Position numbers and translations under genes: made by a program. Below are positions 1-12,012 of a DNA stretch of 64,000 nt, one piece after another. The notes under the pieces were generated by a model that saw nothing but the letters and a program-made list of their open reading frames with translations, was not told where the DNA came from and made no database searches. The stretch comes from Strongylocentrotus droebachiensis (lineage: Eukaryota; Echinodermata; Echinoidea; Camarodonta; Strongylocentrotidae), in assembly GCA_035222895.1 (NCBI GenBank), contig JAVYIG010006791.1, forward strand, positions 47,735 through 111,734. Reading direction: 5' to 3'. How positions within the stretch are numbered: position 1 is the first letter of the stretch; every line of letters starts with the position of its first letter.

Positions 1-3000
1 CTATACCCCGGTCACAAAGTACATCATTAGATCAAATCACATTCTGCAGCTGTTAAAGGTGGAAAGTGAGTGTTTTTTTTCCTTTACTCGATTCTTTCCC
101 AATTTTTACGCCTGGCAGCTTTAGCTTATGTTGGAGTGTATTACCCCTAAAATAAGTTTGAAACAATACCAGTTGCCAATCCACATGCCTGACAAAAAAG
201 TGCCGGTTTGGCAATAGCTTCCTCGCTTCTTCTAGATAACTGTTTACTTACATTCCATTCTATGTAGAATTTGCTAAGATGGAAGCGAAAGGTTAGTACA
301 ATATATTGCTATGCTTTTAATGGTTTCTATACATGGTTTAGTTAGGCCTTCAGTCCAAATGCCCTCAGCAAGCACCTCAGTTCCTTTTGTATAACATATT
401 TTCATCGAAATGAGTGGAATATGATTGACAGTCACAAGCAGGGGAGGTGCATAGCCGATCCATTTTTCATTCTATCGTTTTAAATGTTTTTCTTTTTGGC
501 ACACATGAAGAAGGATGCATTAGCAGCAGATTTGAATAATTATCAAGATACCTCAGAAATCGCTCTTTGGCCGTGTTTCTGAGGCCATGATAAAAAAAAG
601 AGATTATTCTTCTCAGTTGTTCCACATAATAAGCACAGTTTTGAGTACATACGGATTTTTACCATATTCCAGGATATAAAATTGTATTCCACTTAGAAAT
701 TGCCACAATAATAGCCATGGTGTTTTGCTATTGGACCCTCTTACTGGTTAGTTTACGAGTAGGATTAAGGTGTCAGGACTGATTTATTAATATACTAGAG
801 CCCATATGGTAATTCGAAACTGCAAAACTGTTGACAAATTACTTGCAACATCGATATGTTTTCCGAGTTTACATTAACATTATGAAATATGTCTACCACC
901 GTCCCAAGGGGCAGTATGCCTAATATATCTCTATATCTGTTTATAGCATTATGGTAACATGAGTGCTATACACTTTGATGTTTTAATCACGAAATGAAGA
1001 ATATCGGTTATATTTTTTCGTTATGCTGCTCCTGTATAAAGAATGTTGAAGGTTTATACTTGCATGCAACAGAGTTATGAATAGATTGCAGATAGCCATG
1101 CCTACATTGAACAAACATATTCACCAAAGCTAAACATTCACAAATCTTACCTTCAGGTAGTATTATTCCATTCCAGTCAATATGTGGTCACTGAAAGTGT
1201 ATGTATGGTAATAATGCAGATATTGATTTTTTTTTTCTTTATATCAACCAAATCCATCTAAAATTTCGACTGAAATGGAGCGCAAAACAATCACCAAAAT
1301 TACACCTCAGGTATATATCCTACTGTTCTTAAAGTTAAAGACCAGTTCTGGTCATGCGATTGCATTGTGAAGGAAGCGTTGTGAAATCTAGCATATAAGT
1401 ATTGGTATTTACTGCAAGGTTCTGGAATCATCAAAATGATAAGAAATTTGGCCCAGTCTTGGTAAAGTTACAAGCACTGTACACAGAAAGATTTATAAGG
1501 GACTACGCGACACGTGCGCGATATCTATCCAGTCTAAAAAGATATAATAATTTACCAAATATATCAATTAGTAAGCGGTTTCCCGGCGAAATTTGTAACA
1601 TCAGGTTTTAGTCAAAACATATTCTTTCGCATGATTGGTAAGAAGAGCTTCCATTTCATTTTTGTGAGAGGGGGGGGGGGGTGATCTTTTAATTTCAACG
1701 TTATTCTTTCTACAGTCTCCTATCCCTCCAATGCAGTGCTCCAATTCTTCTACGACATATCCTCTTTGTTTATTAGGGAATAAAGTGAATACCGTATGCA
1801 GTACGTGGACAAACCTTTCAAAAGGAAGAGGCTTATTTTAGTTCATCGCGCTAATCCGTCAATTCTAAATTATGGAACAGTTTGCAGAAACTGCTTATGG
1901 AATTAAAAAGGAAAGAAAAACCTACCGGACAACAGCACATATGATGCAAATGAGGAGAGCGGCCAAGGATGATGAAATGGCAATAGCAGCATTAACCTGT
2001 CCATCAGTCATTGAGGGAGAAGTATCTACATGTTGTTTTGTATGTGTTCAAACGAACAAGATAAGAAATGAAAACATCGATAATCAGTTGGTAGTTATTC
2101 GTGTTAATGTTACAAGGTGTAAACTATCACAACAAATACTTTTTGCTGACTCCTGAACTCTCTTCACTGTGAGACTCGTAAAGAATTTATATTGTCAAAA
2201 TTCGTAGATTAATCAAAGAAATGTCGGTCTCGCAGCAGAATGGAACGTTTCATAGACATTATAGAGTAATGCATATACATGTATAATATAGTGGGAACAA
2301 CCTTTATATTAACTCTTTCTTCAACCGTGCAGAAGAATTTCCAAATTAAATTATTTCTTATATTTATATCTATATCCATATATTTATCTAGTTATTTTCT
2401 AGGAGTGGCGAGGAAAAGGAACGTATAAACAACTGACTGTCCTGTAAAAGAAAAAAGAAGAGACATAATGGTGTTCTACAGAGGTTTTTAAAAGTAATCA
2501 TATATGCAATACCCTTCATAATGAACATTTCACAATATCCAGATTCTGGAAATTGAGGGTTGAGTGGGTGCAAGTTATTTTTACGTCGGAGTTAGTCGTG
2601 GCATTTTTAAAAATCTAATTAAAATGTTTTAAACAAATTCGGCTTGTACTCAAAATACAAAGTGCTGGATCAAAGAACATGTTTTACACAAAATCTGTAT
2701 GTGCTTTGTTAATAACCATGAAAATAATTTATCCATTTACCCTTTCCTTACTCTATTCATTTTGTCCATACATACGAGACAACATGAACAAAGATTTAAA
2801 GATACATGTATATGCAACAAAGGAAAGCGACACTGGTGGCGTGAGGGCGGTTGAGACTGGCGCGTAGCCCCTTCCTGGCCTACCCCGGCAAAAATATTAC
2901 AGCATGCGTGGGGTTTACATCACGCTGCGGCTGGGCTGGCCAAGCTAAGGCCAAAGTATACTTTATTTCTGATTATGAGTGCAACCGGTTACACTTATAT

Positions 3001-4030
3001 TAGTAATACCATTTAGTGTCACCCTTTTTTTATATTGATGTAATGTAATTATATCACTTCTTTATAATAGCATATGTATACACTTATGGAAAAACATTGT
3101 TTTCATAAATTGACATGCCTGCAGATATATATTTCATAATGACTCCAGCGTTTCATACTTTATTATTACTTCCAGACATCCTACCCTGATTGAAAAGATC
3201 GATATATTTCTCTCTTTTTAATATTCTAATATACAAGTGATATATCATCACTAAGCATATTAAAGAAGAACTCCCAATGTGTCCCATCACATGAGTAAAC
3301 ATTAGTTAGTGTATACACTTCGTTTTGGGACAAGTTGGGAAATTTTCCTATGCTAATTGAATATTAATGACTTCTAATCAATTTGCAATCGGTGCTTTTT
3401 AAAAATTACACAATTTTAATTGCGATGAAATGAATGTATATTTACATCTATTTTGTAAACAAATAATTCAAATTTCCTTCATGTGATCTTAGTGGTGGTT
3501 ATTTTACCTGACTGCTAAGGAAGAATATAAGCTTGTTAGTAAGCAACCAGAGGACCGACAGCTTTAGGTCCTCTCCGAGGGATCTCATCGCCTAGCCCCT
3601 GGAAATAGGCTGTCTGATGACTAGTTAACATGTTGTGTAATGGAATTTCCCTACGTTTTATTTTTGGTGTATTAAGACGAGGAATAGGATTTAATTCATA
3701 AGATCTTTGAAAATAGGCAAATTTTGATTTTGTGGTTTAATAATTCCCCTTTAATGAGTGCGGTATGATCACGATATATCCTTCCAAAACTCCAAACAAC
3801 CTGAAAAGTGTAAGACATTGTATGGGTATGAGGGATTGAAGGTAAATATGGTGCGTGACGTCCAATGCATGTTATATGATAATGATATGTTACTACTAAA
3901 ATGTAAATACATGAAAGGTGCACAAAAACTGCCTGAATTAGCTTGGAAGTGGTATTTATGCTAAATCATTCTAATATCGTATCTCTGGCTGTGTCCTATC
4001 CTGCAAAAACGGAACCAAATGTGTATATAT
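1..4030. other. No gene recognised; AT-rich, probably intronic or intergenic
   Basis: Both strands were read for domain motifs and paired splice sites, and no exon could be supported. The stretch may hold the downstream introns and 3' exons of gene A, whose last visible module (sushi) leaves an open phase 1 donor at 8460. An open frame at 1872-2156 on the plus strand (94 codons) is described separately. Around 3535-3620 the sequence resembles a SINE body (ggaccgacagctttaggtcc and a later ggctagg-type motif), too short to classify. Confidence 0.5.
1872..2156 (+). other. Unassigned open reading frame, 94 codons
   Basis: The frame opens with MEQFAETAYGIKKERK and stays open to a TGA. The first 60 residues are hydrophilic and charged (several KK/RR pairs, a DDE cluster) and the codon mix looks more gene-like than most open frames nearby. 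No family is recognised, there is no flanking splice signal strong enough to call an exon, and it lies on the opposite strand from the two receptor genes. It could be chance or an old repeat fragment. Confidence 0.15.
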
Positions 4031-5346
4031 ATCTTACCTTGTGTAGATGTTGTTTTAGTGAAGGGACGTGACGTACTATCTATGAATCGTGAAAACAAGT
4101 CAACAAGATCGATCCAATATTCTTCATTTAGTGACGTACATTTGAAGACAAAAAATTATAAAAAGAAAAAAAAGATATCTTATCCCAATCTGATTTGATG
4201 AACATCTGATGTAAAAATGTAAAAATACCTTACACCAACAGAAAGGTTGGTCTGCAAACAGCATGCAAACAGCAATCTCTCTACGTTTTAACTATCGAGA
4301 ACTTAATTCAGTGAAACCTGTCTAAAAAGACCACCCAAGGGATATTTTTTAGGTTTTGCTTCTACAAGACTTAATATACGGCATCCGAGCGTGTAAGTCA
4401 GTTCAGGTACACTACAAGTGCTGCCCCCAAACCCGCAATCAGTAGTTTATATATCTACATCTTTTGGGTTGTTTCCTTGTCCTCAAAACAATTCACAATG
4501 ATAATAATACAAATTATCATAACAATCTATAATAGCTATTGAAAAAAATATGTAATGTATTAAGTGTTGTTATAAACATATAAAGGCCAATGCGAAATGT
4601 GAGCATGGTGAGTGTGTCCAACAAGAGTTGGGTCATGTGCATTTGTCTGTGTCAATTTCTGGTGATTATTGTTGAATGCGTAGTAATTGATCGTCATTGG
4701 GCAGACGACGTTCGGCATTCAAAAGAACTATTGCCCGACATTAAGTTGTCTGGAAGGAAAATTCACTCTATGTTGGCCAATCCAACACTTAGTTTCTTTG
4801 TTGTAATGATAAGGCCTGTTCATAAATTTCACAAATTTGGTTACACAAATACAAGACTAGAATTGTATTGAATAAGGCAGTGTCATGCTCTTTCGCCAAA
4901 AAAGTTAATATTGGTTGGGAGTCATAATTTATACGTGCTATCCATCATTCAGAATCCTTTTACATAAGTCTGCTAAAAAAATCAGGTTGCTAGTAGAAAG
5001 AACACTGAAAATTTAATTACGTTCACATAACTATCATATAGAGTATATTACGGTTATTTGCCTCTACACGCTGATTTGCATATAGCGACAAAAACAGGCA
5101 TAGTTTCTACTTGCGCGTACACTGCAAGGCAGCCTTCAAGTTGAGAACACATAGTCTTGGTAATACACGCGCGCTAGTCATAACCTTTGATCGGTTAAGC
5201 TTTTCCTCTAATAGAAACTTTTCTACAGTGGAATTTTTAATGATAATGTAAATTATAATTGATATCGAAAATGTGCTCTAATTCTCACCTCTTTTAGGGC
5301 ACTACACAGTTTTGGGTTCACCATGGGGCGAAAGTTTCAACTGTGA

Positions 5347-5369
5347 CCCCCCCCCCCCCCCCCCCCCCC
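5347..5369. repeat. Poly(C) tract, 23 bases
   Basis: An uninterrupted run of C on the plus strand. It is one of more than ten poly(G)/poly(C) runs in the window; others include 15433-15448, 17296-17319, 25828-25840, 28161-28177, 33246-33264, 45152-45169 and 55430-55444. Confidence 0.95.
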
Positions 5370-5504
5370 TAAAGCAGTCAATATTCGTATACCACGATAA
5401 ACTGATGAAGTTACCACAGTTGGCGAACAAACCTCACAATCAACAAAGTTGGTCTCTGAACACGCATAAATTGTGTTAAACATGTCCGAGAAAAAGGCAT
5501 TTTG

Positions 5505-5990
5505 GTATCGATCCCGGGCTGCCAATTTCCTCGTTGACACTGCCAGCATTTTGGTCCCGCACTGCCCCGCCCTATGGCGTGCCAATACGTGCCAATTAAT
5601 GGCACGCAGTCGCACGCAGGGTCACGTCTAATTTACAAATAGTTCCCGCAATGCGTAACATGCGTGCCACTAGGCCACGGACATGCATCGGCCGCGCGCA
5701 CCGGCGCGCACTGGCACGACTAGGTAGCGCATAGGGTTCGCATAGTTCACGAAGTTTTCACGAGCGTTGCCAAACAAAATTGTCGTGCCAAAATGTTGAA
5801 CATTTTGAAAATTCTGTCACGCATCTCACGCACTACCCGCATCCGCCCGCATCCTTCCGCACGCTACTGCGAATACTTCCCACATTGGCACGCACGAGTA
5901 TGTGTCTATGCGCAAACTATGCGCAAAACAAAATGCGGGCAAGTGTCAACGAGGCAAATGTCGTGTGCTGTCGGGTAAATGGGTGGTAAC
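5505..5990. mobile_element. CpG-rich block with inverted ends (non-autonomous element?)
   Basis: This block is far richer in GC and CpG than its surroundings and is built from recurring words such as ggcacgc, gcgca and cgcac. Its ends are inverted copies: cctcgttgacactgcc near 5529 is matched on the other strand by ggcaagtgtcaacgagg near 5938-5955, and the gcattttg that follows is matched by caaaatgc. Open frames inside follow the repeat words and are not genes. It resembles two other blocks (26.3-27.6 and 46.0-47.6 kb) in style but not in exact words. Classification is not possible by eye. Confidence 0.45.
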
Positions 5991-8459
5991 CGAGATATTT
6001 CCAGCCAGGAATAAAGGAGCAAAAATGGCCAAATTAAACAGTAGAGTGCAATCCCCTCCTCTTTTCTCATTTCCGCTGTTCTGATAAAAGTAATATTATA
6101 GTAAGACCATGGATTTGACTGATGAACGGTGAATTTTCAACGTTATTGTAACATGTTTAAATAAGATGATGTTTTAATGAATAATTACTGTGCAGGCGTT
6201 AAGTAAAATATGAAAATGATATGTATGTCCGTCAGTGATCTGCTTTAAAATCGTTTTTAAAATATCGCTGAATAATATAGAGTTACAGAGTGCGTACTCA
6301 GCATAAACAGTACTAAACTTTGATTTATATTGTTGATTGTACCGTAGAATTCCTTCATTTGTGTCGCACTAACGCTAGATAAGCAAACAATAAGAAATTA
6401 TAAATACAAAATACTAAAATATTTATATATGAAAAATACTTCATCGTCATGTTGATAAATGTCCCAGTTAAGTTCGGGTTATAATAGTTCAAAATGAACA
6501 GAAAAAAGAAAGAAACAAACTAAAATCATTATATTAGTATACAAGAGTTGTGAAAAAGTATAGTGTAATTACAATTTTGTGCTAGACGTGGCTTTTTAGG
6601 CTTGATAATGGTTATCCCATTCAGAGACAGAAATAATTGTCCTTTAGAACAAATTATGGCAAAAAAGGTGAAGGTAGAAATGTTTTTTCCTTGTTCTCAA
6701 ACTGAGCATGCTCCCTGTTAATTACCATGTGGTAATATACATTTATTTGTATATATTTATAGCTTCAGTTGCCCCATCAGGCCATTGTCCGTTTTTAACT
6801 TTTGAAGAAAATTAGCTTTAGACATCTTCTCCGGAGGTTCGTAACGATAAGTGGGTATCTGTCACATATAAACCTATATTTAAAACTGCATTTTTAAAGG
6901 AAAGGTTCAATATGACGTTTTCATTGCTGTGATGCCCAAACATATAAAGTTGTAGAGTTTTCATTTTTCGCCTTTCATTTGCAGTAGAACTACATTGTTC
7001 TTGTCTTCTAAATTTATTTTAAAGTCATATTTCAACACATTGGCCAGTGAGTATTCAACTATAACATAAACCTCACTCAGAGGTTTTTGCTTTTGTTCAA
7101 ACTCATGGTTGTTAATTCGAAGTCTAATTTGTTTTCTTTGTTAAACGTGATCTTAGACCCTCGTCGATTTAAACGGATTTAGTAGAATACGGATCTTTGT
7201 ATCTTGTGCAGTATTGTTTTTCTTTAATAGTAAAAATCTCGATTACCAGATCATTAGTGAAAAAGTTATACAAATATATATCCCTTTATTTAAACTAAAT
7301 TCTTCGATCCGTTTAGACAGTCAGTAAAGCTTTTCCTTTGAAGGATCATAGATAATGCATGAAAAAGTACCAAGTCGGCTCCATATAGTGCGGCAATATA
7401 ACAAGTTGTTACGTATACTTAGGTTTCGTGCACGTTCTTATTCATTCCACTTTTGTTGCCATACATACCTGGTATTGTCGTTGGTCCAGTGGTTACTGCA
7501 AAGTTTTATATTTCACGATAATCATATAGCATTTACAATACTTTTGCGGTTGTTTTTAATCAGTCTATTGATGATCTCAACAGTCAGGGACAATAATAAT
7601 CTATTCCATGGTAGAAATATATTCTCATATCACTTCTCGAGCGTGAATTGCGTATATAAAATTGTAATCTATAGTAAACCCAAACAAATTATGATTGAAA
7701 GGCTCGGGTAGCTTACCCAAAATATCACGTATATGATTACAATCTTTAAATATACTTGCGGCTTATAATTAAGCTAGGAAACACATTCGTAACAAAGCTG
7801 ATTTCCGTTCGGGCCTTGATATGAGATGTTTTCCACACTATCTTCTTTTATGATACATTTTAAAGGGGAGGTTCACAGTAGCATGAATCTTGAATATTAA
7901 GGAAAATTCTGTGAAAGATGCAGATGCCAACAGTTTTGAGGTTTTGCACAACGTTGCGCTTAGTCGAGACAAAATGACGAATTTGTGATTAACCTTTATA
8001 ACACTTCACACATTTGTTATGTATTAAAATGTCACAAGTACATGTTTTCGAGGACGAAAACTTTCATTTTTATATGCACTCTTTGTAAATTGTGTACACG
8101 ATTATGTTTTTACAGATTTTTTTGGTAAGAAATATGTCTACTTCTTCATCATCAACCGAGATAGTTGGACAAATATTAAAATTTGATAATTGAACAGATG
8201 GGAGACTAGCAAATAAGGTCAGTCACAGAGTTGTCACTTTGTAATGATCAAACACACATTAAAATTTTCCTTAAGCATCCATATATCTATCTGCTTCTAA
8301 AATTTGACTTCTTTAAACCCACTTGTTAATATCAGTGAGTTTTGATCATTGCATAATTCTATTAACATTTTTGGATGACAGATCCCCTTGCTCGAAAATG
8401 TGCAGTTTGCTTCATAATTAATCTTTGCTCTCCTGTAGGTAAAGGTTTTAGCTACTTAC
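5991..8459. other. No gene recognised; presumed intron or flank of gene A
   Basis: AT-rich sequence with no supportable exon. Stretches starting ttttaaaggaaaggttca (6891) and ttttaaaggggaggttca (7859) look like 5' ends of TTAA-type MITEs, but matching 3' ends were not found. An open frame at 7355-7711 on the plus strand is hydrophobic-rich with no recognisable family. Confidence 0.4.
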
Positions 8460-8663
8460 CTGGTTTTATATTGCATGTTGGAATAGAACCGTTCCAGACA
8501 TGAATATGTGTAGATATCGCTGTTACGCACTGCAGTATTCCATTTCCATTCAGCCTGTATCCAGTATCACACGTGAGATGAACAATGGAACCAAACCACG
8601 TCATGTTAGAATCCCAAGATCCATTCATGACATCATCCGTCTGATTACAGAAGCCAACAGTAG
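8460..8663 (-). CDS. Gene A exon: sushi (CCP/SCR) module
   Basis: This 204-base exon encodes one complete complement control protein module of about 68 residues. Four cysteines are in the usual order (GFCNQ, HLTCDTGY, LQCV, PTCN), with the typical G-Y after the second cysteine and a Trp before the last (VWNGSIPTC). Several N-glycosylation sequons are present (NGS, NMT). The acceptor (tatcag, AG at 8665-8664) and donor (CCAG|GTAAGT) give phase 1 at both ends, the standard arrangement for shuffled extracellular modules, and the entering codon joins correctly to the WSC exon upstream. Sushi modules mediate protein-protein recognition in complement and adhesion proteins. The donor implies at least one more exon to the left, which was not found. 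The pyrimidine tract of the acceptor is a microsatellite (see 8690-8773). Confidence 0.88.
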
Positions 8664-8689
8664 CTGATACACGAGGATGAAGATGACAA

Positions 8690-8773
8690 CGAAGAAGAAA
8701 AACAGAAGAAGAAGAAGAAAAAATAGAAGAAGAAGAAGAAGAAGACGAAGAAGAAGAAGAAGAAGAAGAAGAA
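8690..8773. repeat. (GAA)n / (TTC)n microsatellite
   Basis: A GAA-rich tract on the plus strand, reading TTC on the minus strand, interrupted by a few gac and ata variants. It lies immediately upstream of the sushi exon acceptor of gene A and so serves as that intron's pyrimidine tract. Confidence 0.9.
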
Positions 8774-9207
8774 AGAAGAAGAATTACATCTGGAACCATA
8801 CAACTGTAGGTAGACATATTAAAATAAGATTACTTAAGACATGATATTAATAAGGAACTCTAGCCATCATGGCAAGTATTTATATTGTTTTAATTTCATT
8901 TTCTTATACAATTATTCTAGTCCAAGTCTTATCTTCGATTCCGAGGTCAATAGCCTGGTTTTGGGGGCCTGAGGATTTAGTCCCAGTCGTTCGAAATGTC
9001 CAGTTTTGAGATTCAAGTTAAAAGTAGGAATCATAACAAGAGGGATAATTACCAAATAGAACGGAGAGCAATCGATTCAAAACTTATTTAAAGCTGATAA
9101 TCATGGGAATTTATGTTAATTTTCTCATAATTTACCAACGACCTAAGATTTTACAGGTGGCATGTGAAACTTAACTCCCAGTGTATGACCAATCCCATTT
9201 CGTTTAC

Positions 9208-9435
9208 CATTATAAACTAACTGATGTGGAGCACATGACCGGGTTTCCATCTTGCTGAAGGAGGATAGCCCGATGTCATCGGTTGTGGAGCAAAAGCATT
9301 CACTTCCATTGATAATGGCTATAGCCTGGGATGTGTCCCCTCTGCATGATGTGACACACTCGGAGGTTGACTCGTATGAGGAACCATTCTGGAGTTGAGT
9401 GTTGCCTAGGTCATAACAGCCTTTATATCCAGGCT
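9208..9435 (-). CDS. Gene A exon: WSC domain
   Basis: The 228-base exon encodes about 76 residues matching a WSC domain: GYKGCYDLGN at the start, then SECVTSC, a hydrophobic AIAIINGSECFC core (the family's G-x-x-C-x-C step) and a final SCAPHQ. WSC domains are putative carbohydrate-binding modules found in fungal and animal surface proteins and in polycystin-1. The acceptor (cgacag|AG, AG at 9437-9436) and donor (AATG|GTAAAC) give phase 1 on both sides. The entering AG completes a Glu codon with the last base of the SRCR exon, and the leaving G joins the sushi exon. Six cysteines are seen, fewer than the usual eight. A donor at 9155 would lengthen the exon but break the phase, so it was not chosen. 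Confidence 0.82.
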
Positions 9436-9502
9436 CTGTCGATGAATATAGATTTATAGAAAATAGTCACTCCAAAGAACATAACTAGAACTTTTCAGAA
9501 TT

Positions 9503-9721
9503 CTACTCTTTGCTGTTTTTAGGCATTTTATAACAAAATTGCAAACAAGCATATTTGTTTAATTTCACATTCTGTGGACGTACATGTATTTTATTAGGTT
9601 GAATGTAAGTCCTTGTCTCTCCATAACACCGCGCTGTGTATGGGATGTGTGCAAGGGAAGAGGACAAAGATGATTGAAGAATAAACAATAAAAAAACGGA
9701 CAGAATCTGGACTAATCCCAA
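9503..9721 (-). other. Signal-peptide-like open frame inside a gene A intron
   Basis: The frame starts MGLVQILSVFLLFILQ and continues through a cysteine-containing part (ARCYGET, YACLQFCYK). The hydrophobic first half is what a splice-acceptor pyrimidine tract looks like when translated: a long T/C-rich stretch ends in acacag just before the RCYGET codons. So the second half might be a small phase 1 exon, but no matching donor is seen. It could also be an alternative promoter with its own signal peptide. No family is recognised and chance is a real possibility. Confidence 0.2.
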
Positions 9722-10213
9722 TGATCAACAATACCACTCTTAATTTTGGTGGATTCCTTTTCTTGTAATTATTTCGAATTGAAACACAATAATGTTATCG
9801 ATTGGATTATTACCCTGTTTTTTATATGAAAATTGGTTGTAAATGACACATGGGATATATAAACTTTTACACGTTCATTTATATGAAGGAAAAACAACCT
9901 ATTATAATATATAACATTCTGACAGTCCATCTTAACATACACGATACATTTCTAACCACACAATGGTGATTTAGCAAAAAGAGACCAAGTGGTGAAATAC
10001 CTTCTTTGAAATGTTCTTCCACTATATCTTTGAGGAGACCCAACAAAGAAAAATATCAAATAGGTTTTCCCCTGTCTATGACACGATGATTCTGACACTA
10101 TGAATATCTTTAAATCATCATCTAGGCTCACCACATTTGACCATAGAAGCAGTTCCATGCACCCCGCCCTTACAAAAAGTCCCACGTAAGCGTTGTTAAA
10201 GCTAAAGACTCAC

Positions 10214-10291
10214 CGAAGCACTTGACTTTTACCGCTAGCGACGATGTGCACTCTTCAGGTGATGCAGAGCAATCCTGCGAACGGTATGTGT
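10214..10291 (-). CDS. Gene A exon: SRCR domain, second part
   Basis: This 78-base exon supplies the last third of the scavenger receptor cysteine-rich domain: a short lead, then QDCSASPEECTSSLAVKVKC, with the closing V-x-C typical of SRCR. The acceptor (gacag|ACACA, AG at 10293-10292) fits phase 1 from the upstream exon and makes a Tyr codon at the junction. The donor (TTCG|GTGAGT) leaves phase 1. With the first part the domain has about 106 residues, the usual SRCR length, and eight cysteines. Confidence 0.82.
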
Positions 10292-10654
10292 CTGTCAAGA
10301 TACATCGTAAAGTAGCATTATTCATTTTGCCTAATCTACTGTACATATCATGGTACGAGCAAAATGCATAATTGACCCTAAAGTTGATGCTGTATTATTT
10401 ATGATAACCCTTTTGAAAATGTTGTTCACATTCCGGAAAGGAAATCCCGATTTTTACAGTAGAATGAGATCATAATGAGTTCAGTACAACAATATCAGGT
10501 CTGATTGCTGGCATTCTATTGAATATAAGGCAAGTACAAACACTGTAATACAAGGGACTACGTTCATGCACGAACGCGCTATTTGATATATGAAACTGAA
10601 GCACACACACACAGAGAAATAAATGAACAAAAACAACCGTGTAAAAGGAAATAT

Positions 10655-10689
10655 ATATATATATATATATATAAATATATATATATATC
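10655..10689. repeat. (TA)n microsatellite
   Basis: Alternating TA run broken by one ataaata step, lying in the intron that splits the SRCR domain of gene A. Confidence 0.85.
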
Positions 10690-10759
10690 AAATACAACAC
10701 TCTTCCAAAAAAAAAGTTTAAAAAAATAACACCAACAACTGCTAAGTCTAGCTTCTCAC

Positions 10760-10999
10760 AATTATCACAGCTAGGGGCCCGAATACAGTGACGGTTAGCT
10801 CCATTTGGCGGACACCCTCCTTCCTCATAGGAAACCTCGTGAACGCCAGGGAAGCGAAGTTCCCCACAGACAACCTCCGCCACTCGATCAGCTGAGTGTT
10901 CTTCACAGACTCTCACCCATTCACCTCCTGACTCGGCTTGTAGTTCAAGGAAGCCCTCTGCTGGTGTATTGCCACCCACGAGACGCCCCACTCGGGTTC
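10760..10999 (-). CDS. Gene A exon: SRCR domain, first part
   Basis: The 240-base exon begins GRLVGGNTPAEGFLELQ, the classic SRCR opening, and continues with GEWVRVCEE, AEVVCGELRFPG, GGCPPNGANRHC and PSCDN. With the next exon this makes eight cysteines, the group B pattern. SRCR domains bind microbial or self polyanions and proteins, and SRCR proteins are greatly expanded in sea urchins. The acceptor (ctaag|GA, AG at 11001-11000) and donor (AATT|GTGAGA) are both phase 1. Reading through the donor gives only low-complexity sequence, which supports the splice. The first codon joins to the Ser-Gly end of the CUB exon. Confidence 0.88.
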
Positions 11000-11084
11000 C
11001 TTAGAATTAATTAAAATACAAAAGCGTCAAGTGTAATGTTCATGTACTTGGCCAGGTGTCGTCACTATATGTTGACTTTGCAAA

Positions 11085-11656
11085 AGTCATCGTTTAACAG
11101 TGTCTGTGATGTGGTGTAATATTGAAATGATAATGAAGTGCCTCAAAAAAGTAAAAAATCTTTGAGTGACCAGTTTTTACCGTACTCGTTTTCCCCAATA
11201 GACTGTAGTGTTATAGAACCGTTAGGAAAACGCAAAAATTTGATTTCGATTTTAATCATAAATATCTTGATAATCAGACAGGCGATCGGCTTGTAAATAT
11301 AATGGGATTCCTGACTGACCTAAAGGTTCATAATTATGATTGCAGCATGAGATAAATCCAGCCCCAACAAAATCCCGCTTCAAAATGAAAATGAAGTGCC
11401 TCAAAAAATTAAAAATCTTTGAGTGACCGGTTTTACCATACTCATTTTCCCCATTAGACTGTAGTGTTAAAAAATCGTTAGGAAAACGCAAAATTTGATT
11501 TCGATTTCAATCATAAATATTTTGATAATCAGACAGGCGATCGGCTTGTAAATGTCATGGGATTCCTGACCGACCTAAAGGTTTATAATTATGATTGCAT
11601 CATGAGATAAATCCAGGATTTTTTTTCAGAATCTGAGGCAATGCTACCGAGTCACT
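11085..11656. mobile_element. TTAA-flanked repeat with internal 250-bp tandem duplication
   Basis: Two copies of a unit of about 250 bases lie head to tail (about 11130-11385 and 11386-11635). Each contains gaagtgcctcaaaaaa, ctttgagtgaccggtttt and gacaggcgatcggcttgtaa. The same sequence occurs once at 38014-38384, where it sits inside a LINE between two TTAA copies. Here the right end is gagtcact followed by TTAA at 11657-11660; the left end is less certain. It encodes nothing recognisable and is probably a non-autonomous DNA transposon, now in a gene A intron. Confidence 0.65.
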
Positions 11657-12012
11657 TTAATAGAGAACCATTGGCAAAAAGAGCGAACATTTTCATTGAA
11701 AGGTTTGTTATATCTAAAATAGATCAAACAAACCCTAGAATAGTCTCATGATAATTTTTTTTTCAATGGGAGGTAGAAGGTAGGCGAATTCTGCGGAAAT
11801 AGGGTATTTTGGGTGGATTTTTACGCGATGAACCCCAACATTTATATTTGAAGTTATTATTTCGGACCTGTATTAGGCAAAAAGGGGTCATATTTTTGAA
11901 AATCCGCAACTAGGGGTTTTTTTCTACTCTGCTAACAATCATGCGGTGCCCCTTTGAATATTTATGAAGTGAAACTATCGGGGTAACTGGTCGTTAATTT
12001 TCCTGTACGTTA

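Noticed and set aside
1150-1196. Acceptor-like and donor-like pair (ctttcag ... TGAAG|GTAAGA) on the minus strand
   Set aside because: The enclosed 40-odd bases have a stop codon in every frame.
4038-4075. Possible minus-strand Thr-rich stalk exon of gene A (PFTKTTSTQ before CAAG|GTAAGA)
   Set aside because: The donor is good, but the only acceptor gives phase 2 while the sushi exon needs phase 1, and there is no pyrimidine tract.
5337-6084. Overlapping open frames on both strands
   Set aside because: They follow the CpG-rich repeat words and the poly(C) tract; no domain or codon bias is visible.
7355-7711. 118-codon plus-strand frame as a gene
   Set aside because: Rich in Phe, Leu, Ile and Tyr from AT-rich DNA, with no motif and no splice or promoter support.
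9155-9207. Extension of the WSC exon to a GTAAAA donor at 9155
   Set aside because: It would end in phase 0 and break the join to the sushi exon; the donor at 9208 keeps phase 1.
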